The notes beneath the pieces are model-generated. The model searched no databases. It was given only the letters and a program-made list of their open reading frames with translations, and was not told the DNA's origin. From an uncultured Tateyamaria sp. (GTDB lineage: Bacteria; Pseudomonadota; Alphaproteobacteria; Rhodobacterales; Rhodobacteraceae), in NCBI RefSeq assembly GCF_947488715.1, contig NZ_CANLAG010000014.1:1-56468 (forward strand): DNA of 56,468 bases, in the 5' to 3' direction. Below, piece after piece: positions 52,052 to 56,468 of the stretch. Both the position numbers and the translations under genes were made by a program. Each line of letters opens with the position of its first letter. Position 1 is the stretch's first letter.

Positions 52052-53743
52052 TTACAGCAGGAAATCGGTCTCTGAGAGGCCGATGACGCCTGCGATGTCC
52101 AGGCGGAAATCCTGGGTGCCGTCGCCGTTCACATCGACGAACACCACCGTGTTCGGCCCGCCACCCGGCGTGCGCAACAGCAGCTCGGCCTCGCCATTGG
52201 CCGACGCCGCCCCGGTGCCGCCAAAGTTGATCGTGCCCTCGACGATCGCGCGCAGATCAATCAGGTCGGTGCCCAGCTCAAAGTCCGTAACAGTGTCGAA
52301 CTGTCCGCCCACGGCCCGGCTCTGGGCAAAGCTCTGGAAGGCGAACACGTCTTCGCCTGCGCCGCCGGTCAACCTGTCGGCGCCCGCGCCGCCCGTCAGC
52401 GTGTCGTCGCCGTCGCCACCCGACAGGGTGTCATTGCCGCTCTGACCAAAGAGCATGTCGTCGCCGTTCTGGCCCGCGATGTCGTCGGCCCCGCCATTGC
52501 CCGCAAGCTGGTCGTTGCCGTCATCGCCGCGCAGGATGTCCTCGCCCAGACCGCCGCGCACGGTGTCGTCGCCCTCGCCACCGCGCACGGTGTCGTTCTG
52601 CGCGCCGCCGTTGAGGTAATCGTCACCCTCGCCACCTTCGAGGCTGTCGCGGTTGGCTCCGCCGCCGATGGTGTCGTCGCCGCCGCCCCCGGTGATGGTG
52701 TCATCGCCCACGCGGCCCTGCAGCAGGTTCGCGCCGTCGTTGCCGGTGATGGTGTTGGCCAGCCCATTGCCCGCGCCGTTGATGTCTTCGCCGCCCAGCA
52801 GTTCGAGCACTTCGATCTCTTGCGCCAGCGTATAGCTGACTTCGGATTCCACGGTGTCGGTGCCCGCGCCCATGGTCTCGAACAGGATGATGCTGCCGTC
52901 GTCGATGACATAACGATCATCACCCGCCCCGCCGATCACCGACCCGGTGATCGTGCCGCCGCGCCCATCATAGGTGTCGTTGTCATTGCCCAGCAGAAGC
53001 GAGCCGTCGATCAGACCTGTGTTGCCGACGAAATCCTCGCCCAGCGACATGTCGATATCACCGGTGATGGTGCCAGAGTTGATCACATCGTCCGCACCCC
53101 CGCCCATGTCGATGTCCCCGGTCATGGTGCCGCTTGTGACCAGTTCGTCGTCGTTGCTGCCCAGGTCAATGGTGCCGTTGATCGTGCCGGTGTTGGTGAC
53201 AAAGTCGCGTTCGATGGATGTCAGGATGACATTGTTGTCTGTGGTGTTCGTGGCGACAGTTGAAATCAGGCCGCTGTTGAAGATGTGGTTGTCTTGGGTG
53301 CCGGCGCCGTTGCTGGCGATCTGAATGGCGTTGTCGCCCACCGTCATGATCTCGCCGCTGTTGTTGATCGTGATGCCGGGGCTTTGGGACAGAATGCCGT
53401 CCGCGCCCGGGCTTGCTCCGAGGATGCGGCCGGAATTGATGATGTGAATGCCGTCTGTGTTCGCATCCGCGATCGTGCTGATATCAATCACTTCGACAGA
53501 CGCACTGAGGGTGCCGGTGTTGGTAATCGTGACATCCGAACCGCCGCTGATGTCGATGGCATTGAAAAGCCCAAAGACACTGCCCTCGTTGAAGATGCTG
53601 ATATTGAGGTTGCCGGTGCCACCGATGTCGATTGCATCCCCGGTCAATACCGAGATCGCGCCATTCTGGGTGACGTGCAGTTCCTCGTTTAGGATCAGAT
53701 CGATGCCGGCCGTGTTCAGACCGTTGACTGTTTCGGATGTCAT
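52052..53743 (-). CDS. RTX array protein D (C-terminal subtype 1, rearranged repeats)
   Basis: The 563-residue protein has an N-terminal solenoid (1-260) with NEGSVFG, NTGTL, NSGRILG and NSGTITGD units. The FDGRGG-type linker is here YDGRGGTITGSVIGG. An EVLELLGGEDINGAGN segment, RTX repeats and a tail ending DIAGVIGLSETDFLL follow. Its RTX block starts like A and F (GGANRDSLEGG) but then switches to different units (GLGEDILRGDDGNDQLAGNGG), so it looks like a recombinant. GGGAGGAA precedes the ATG. A copy of the 101-bp element lies 86 bp upstream. Confidence 0.9.
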   Translation of the reverse strand: MTSETVNGLNTAGIDLILNEELHVTQNGAISVLTGDAIDIGGTGNLNISIFNEGSVFGLFNAIDISGGSDVTITNTGTLSASVEVIDISTIADANTDGIHIINSGRILGASPGADGILSQSPGITINNSGEIMTVGDNAIQIASNGAGTQDNHIFNSGLISTVATNTTDNNVILTSIERDFVTNTGTINGTIDLGSNDDELVTSGTMTGDIDMGGGADDVINSGTITGDIDMSLGEDFVGNTGLIDGSLLLGNDNDTYDGRGGTITGSVIGGAGDDRYVIDDGSIILFETMGAGTDTVESEVSYTLAQEIEVLELLGGEDINGAGNGLANTITGNDGANLLQGRVGDDTITGGGGDDTIGGGANRDSLEGGEGDDYLNGGAQNDTVRGGEGDDTVRGGLGEDILRGDDGNDQLAGNGGADDIAGQNGDDMLFGQSGNDTLSGGDGDDTLTGGAGADRLTGGAGEDVFAFQSFAQSRAVGGQFDTVTDFELGTDLIDLRAIVEGTINFGGTGAASANGEAELLLRTPGGGPNTVVFVDVNGDGTQDFRLDIAGVIGLSETDFLL

Positions 53744-53828
53744 TGGAAATTCCTCCCTTGGAATTTAGTGATGAAAAAACATGCCGGCAAAATAAGCGCC
53801 GGTCTGGCGTGAGTATGCTGTGCTCCGT

Positions 53829-53929
53829 CTTTACCACACAAGTGTTTTGCCGCGCTGGTCTGGAATTCCCGCCCAAAGCCTGGGCCGATGCACGTGCGGG
53901 TTGGCGGGATTGCCCGCGTCAGCCTGACA
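53829..53929 (-). repeat. 101-bp upstream element, copy 2
   Basis: This is the ungapped partner of 1527-1627 (85 of 101 identical). It lies between the gene E stop (53945) and the gene D start, so it acts either as gene D's promoter region or gene E's 3' end. The first is more likely because copy 1 has no RTX gene ending next to it. It contains GCCCA-N5-TGGGC and GCACGTGC. Confidence 0.7.
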
Positions 53930-53944
53930 GGCGCGGTGCCGACA

Positions 53945-55843
53945 TCACAACAGGAAGTCGGTCTCGCTGAGGCCCGTCACCCCGGTGATGTTGATGCGGA
54001 AATCCTGGGTGCCGTCGCCGTTCACGTCCACGAACACCACGGAATTCGGCCCGCCGCCCGGTTCGCGGATCAGCAGCTCGGCCGCGCCATTGGCCGAGAC
54101 GGCCCCGAACCCCTGATAATTGATCTGGCCAGGCACGAGGCCTGTGAGGTCAATCAGGTCCGACCCGATCTGGAAATCGGTGATGGTGTCAAAGCCGGAC
54201 AGGCGGCTCTGGGCAAAGCTCTGGAATTCGAACACATCGGCGCCGTTGCCCCCGGTCAGCTGGTCCGCCCCGCCGCCGCCCACCAGCGTGTCGTCGCCGT
54301 TGGCACCTGATAGGGTGTCGCCGCCTGCGCCGCCGTGGATGTAATCCTCGCCCTCGCCGCCGTTGAACGCGTCCGCGCCGCCCTGGCCGAACATCATGTC
54401 GTCGCCATCCTGCCCCAGCAGGACATCGTTGCCCAGGCCACCGGCCATGTTGTCATCGCCGTCGCCGCCCAAAAGCTGGTCGTTGCCCGCCGCACCGCGC
54501 AGCGTGTCGTCGCCCAGGTTGCCAATCACGGTGTCGTTGCCCTGTCCACCCTGGACAAAGTCATTGCCGCCACCGCCATCCAGGCTGTCATCGCTGAAGC
54601 CGCCGCCAAGCGTGTCATCGCCGAAATTGCCGCTGATCGTGTCCTCGCCGAAAAATCCCTGGATCAGGTTGTCGCCGGTGTTGCCGGCTATGAAATTGGC
54701 CCCGTTGTTGCCGAACCCGTTGATGTCCTCGCCGCCCAGCAGGGTCAGGTTTTCGAAATGCACCTGCAGCGAATAGGTGGCAGCCTCGCTGAACACGTGG
54801 TCGGTGCCGCCGTTGAAGAAGTCATCAAGGTCGATGGACGCGTCGTCGATATAGAACGTGTCGTTGCCGAACCCGCCGCTCACCTCGCCCGCGATGGTGC
54901 CGCCGCGGGTGTCGATCAGGTCGTCGCCACCCCCAAGCCCGACATCGCCGCCGATATGGCCGGTGTTGTAAATCGTGTCATTGCCATCATTGCTGTTGGG
55001 GTTGAGCACGCTGCTTGCGATCGTGCCGGAGTTGGTCAGAGTGTCGGCGCCGGTGCCAAGATTGACGAAGCCGGTTATATCGCCGCTGTTGGTGACTATG
55101 TCGTTCTCGCTAAGCAGAAACATGCCCCCGTTGAGCGTGCCGGAATTGGTGATCTCTTCGACCGCGTCACCCCCTTCGATGGCTCCGACCGAGTTGTTGA
55201 AAGCGTTTCTGAGGGTGATCGTGCCGGAATTGACCAGTATTCCGCCTTGTGCAGCATTCAGGTCGATTTCCCGCATCTCGATGGTGCCGGAATTGTCGAT
55301 AAAGGCCGTCCCGTTCCCGTCCACGGCAAAGAGCCCGCCGATCATCGTGCCGGAATTGTTGATCCGCACGTCATTGAGATCCGGGGAATCCGAGGTGAAG
55401 ACGGATTCGCGGTCGGCCTGCATCAGGTCGGTGTTCTCGATGATCAGGTTGAAGGCGCCATTGGGGCTTTCGTCATGGAAAAAGTCATTCAGTGCCTCCA
55501 TCGTGCCGTGGTTGATGAAGATCAGGTCGTCTGCGGTGGCGCTTTGGGAATTGCCCCCCGACAGATCAAAGAGCGCTGTCACGGAACTGGTCGTGGACAC
55601 GTTGCTGATCGTGCCGTGGTTGAGGATGATCGCGCTGTCGGAATTGACGTTGATGGTCGAGCTGGACGCCCCGCTGATGATCGTGCCGTAATTGGCCAGC
55701 GTGGGGCGTCCGGTGCCGGACATGTCAAAGGCGCGGGTACCGTCTTCGAAGATCAGGACGCCGGGGGCGACGACGACCTCGTTGAAGCCGGTGATGTTGG
55801 TGGTGCCGTTCAGGATATCGGATGTGATGATCGTGGTTGTCAT
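53945..55843 (-). CDS. RTX array protein E (C-terminal subtype 2, divergent)
   Basis: The 632-residue protein starts MTTTIITSDILNGTTNITGFNEV-like (first residues shown only in part). The solenoid (1-300) has NYGTIISG, NHGTISN, NSGTMIGG and NSGTLNGG units. A DTRGGTIAGEVSGG linker, an ENLTLLGGEDINGFGN segment, about 12 RTX units and the NITGVTGLSETDFLL tail follow. Its C-terminal domain differs from B and C (LVPGQINYQGFGAVSANGAAEL), so it is an older branch of subtype 2. GAGGG lies upstream of the ATG. No catalytic motif is visible. Confidence 0.9.
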   Translation of the reverse strand: MTTTIITSDILNGTTNITGFNEVVVAPGVLIFEDGTRAFDMSGTGRPTLANYGTIISGASSSTINVNSDSAIILNHGTISNVSTTSSVTALFDLSGGNSQSATADDLIFINHGTMEALNDFFHDESPNGAFNLIIENTDLMQADRESVFTSDSPDLNDVRINNSGTMIGGLFAVDGNGTAFIDNSGTIEMREIDLNAAQGGILVNSGTITLRNAFNNSVGAIEGGDAVEEITNSGTLNGGMFLLSENDIVTNSGDITGFVNLGTGADTLTNSGTIASSVLNPNSNDGNDTIYNTGHIGGDVGLGGGDDLIDTRGGTIAGEVSGGFGNDTFYIDDASIDLDDFFNGGTDHVFSEAATYSLQVHFENLTLLGGEDINGFGNNGANFIAGNTGDNLIQGFFGEDTISGNFGDDTLGGGFSDDSLDGGGGNDFVQGGQGNDTVIGNLGDDTLRGAAGNDQLLGGDGDDNMAGGLGNDVLLGQDGDDMMFGQGGADAFNGGEGEDYIHGGAGGDTLSGANGDDTLVGGGGADQLTGGNGADVFEFQSFAQSRLSGFDTITDFQIGSDLIDLTGLVPGQINYQGFGAVSANGAAELLIREPGGGPNSVVFVDVNGDGTQDFRINITGVTGLSETDFLL

Positions 55844-55935
55844 ATCATTTTGCCCTCAATTGTTTTGGGCGGATCGCAAGGGGGGGCGTCCGCGGAATAT
55901 ATTTGCAAATGTTTTCAATATATAAGGGCAGTTTT

Positions 55936-55961
55936 CCACCCCCCCGATCAGGGGGGGGTGG
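55936..55961. terminator. C/G-tract hairpin after RTX gene F
   Basis: CCACCCCCCC/GGGGGGGTGG is a 10-bp stem with a 6-base loop, just after the gene F stop and before gene E. On the minus strand it is followed by A's and not T's, so it is not a standard terminator. The homopolymer runs are also prone to sequencing error. Confidence 0.4.
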
Positions 55962-55970
55962 GGGGGCTTG

Positions 55971-56468
55971 TTACAGCAGGAAATCGGTCTCTGAGAGGCC
56001 GATGACGCCTGCGATGTCCAGGCGGAAATCCTGGGTGCCGTCGCCGTTCACATCCACGAACACCACCGTGTTCGGCCCGCCACCCGGCGTGCGCAGCAGC
56101 AACTCGGCCTCGCCATTGGCCGACGCCGCACCGGTGCCGCCAAAGTTGATCGTGCCCTCGACGATCGACCGCAGATCGATCAGGTCGGTGCCCAGCTCAA
56201 AGTCCGAAATCGTGTCGAAATTGCCGCCCACAGCCCGGCTCTGGGCAAAGCTCTGGAACATGAAAACGTCCTCGCCCGCGCCGCCGGTGAGCGTGTCCGC
56301 CCCGCCGCCACCGACCAGCGTGTCGTCGCCATTTGCGCCCGACAGCGTGTCGCTGCCCGCGCCGCCGTGGATGTAGTCTTCGCCGTCGCCGCCGTTGAAC
56401 ACATCCGCGCCGCCCTGGCCGAACATGACGTCGTCGCCCGCGTCGCCGACCATGGTGTCGTTGCCCAG
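55971..56468 (-). CDS. RTX array protein F, C-terminal part (continues at base 1-1370)
   Basis: The open frame enters from the window end and stops at TAA 55971. It encodes RTX units (GDAGDDVMFGQGGADVFNGG, then GANGDDTLVGGGG), the FQSFAQSRAVGG segment and the tail DIAGVIGLSETDFLL. Joined in frame to 1370-1 it gives 596 residues, within the range of its five siblings (547-647). It is almost identical to gene A over this whole part. Confidence 0.9.
   Translation of the reverse strand: MGNDTMVGDAGDDVMFGQGGADVFNGGDGEDYIHGGAGSDTLSGANGDDTLVGGGGADTLTGGAGEDVFMFQSFAQSRAVGGNFDTISDFELGTDLIDLRSIVEGTINFGGTGAASANGEAELLLRTPGGGPNTVVFVDVNGDGTQDFRLDIAGVIGLSETDFLL
56392..56468. repeat. terminal direct repeat, right copy (circular overlap)
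   Basis: Identical to bases 1-77. Removing one copy closes the sequence into a 56,391-bp circle without breaking the RTX gene F frame. Confidence 0.85.

Noticed and set aside
45923..56468. Short regularly spaced DNA repeats resembling a CRISPR array
   Set aside because: The spacing is about 27 bp, codon-phased and inside open frames. It encodes GGxGxDxLx units, with no unique spacers and no cas genes.
1..56468. Insertion sequences, transposases, relaxase, toxin-antitoxin, tRNA or rRNA genes
   Set aside because: I looked for these and saw none. Mobility of this plasmid therefore cannot be inferred from its own genes.

Overview
The window looks like one complete circular plasmid (about 56.4 kb) of a marine alphaproteobacterium, most likely a roseobacter-group Rhodobacteraceae. 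Evidence: high GC; a RepA-type replication initiator next to parAB; a dTDP-rhamnose operon on the same replicon (the layout known for roseobacter RepA-type 'biofilm plasmids'); and a DUF2793 protein typical of this family. The last 77 bases (56392-56468) repeat bases 1-77 exactly. Joining the ends at that overlap reconstitutes one uninterrupted 596-codon RTX gene, giving a circle of 56,391 bp.

Layout. 1707-4921 (+): UDP-sugar genes (UDP-glucose dehydrogenase, UDP-glucuronate 4-epimerase) and a sulfotransferase. 4932-15347 (-): sulfotransferases, a triple-module glycosyltransferase, a sulfotransferase/coiled-coil protein, and the ATPase and KpsE-like parts of a capsule ABC exporter. 15439-22813: glycosyltransferases, acetyltransferases, another sulfotransferase, and a GDP-mannose pyrophosphorylase. 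22935-26032: a small hypothetical protein and an RTX metalloprotease. 26115-29522 (-): the rhamnose operon rfbCBDA. 29656-33522: replication and partition (repA, a DnaA box, three 22-bp iterons, parA, parB, two parS-like palindromes). 33624-41072: a DUF2793/beta-helix protein, a serralysin-like RTX protease with a small Tat-signal protein, and a beta-propeller RTX protein. 41076-45892 (-): a second polysaccharide-decoration cluster (two sulfotransferases, a hydrolase-like protein, an AlgJ/AlgX-like acetylation protein) and the capsule ABC permease. 45923 through the junction to 1370 (-): six tandem paralogous RTX proteins with unrelated-looking N-terminal beta-solenoids and a nearly constant C-terminus.

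Taken together, the plasmid makes, decorates and exports a surface polysaccharide. Precursor genes point to uronic acid, mannose and rhamnose; seven sulfotransferase-like genes and three acetylation-type genes point to heavy sulfation and acetylation. It also encodes nine calcium-binding RTX exoproteins that take up about a third of the DNA. No type I secretion genes, outer-membrane polysaccharide exporter, transposase, mobilization gene or tRNA is visible, so export must be completed by chromosomal genes. The most unusual feature is the six-gene RTX array: a variable-front, constant-back family with two interleaved C-terminal subtypes, two nearly identical flanking copies, and a duplicated 101-bp upstream element. 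No function for this family can be assigned from sequence alone.
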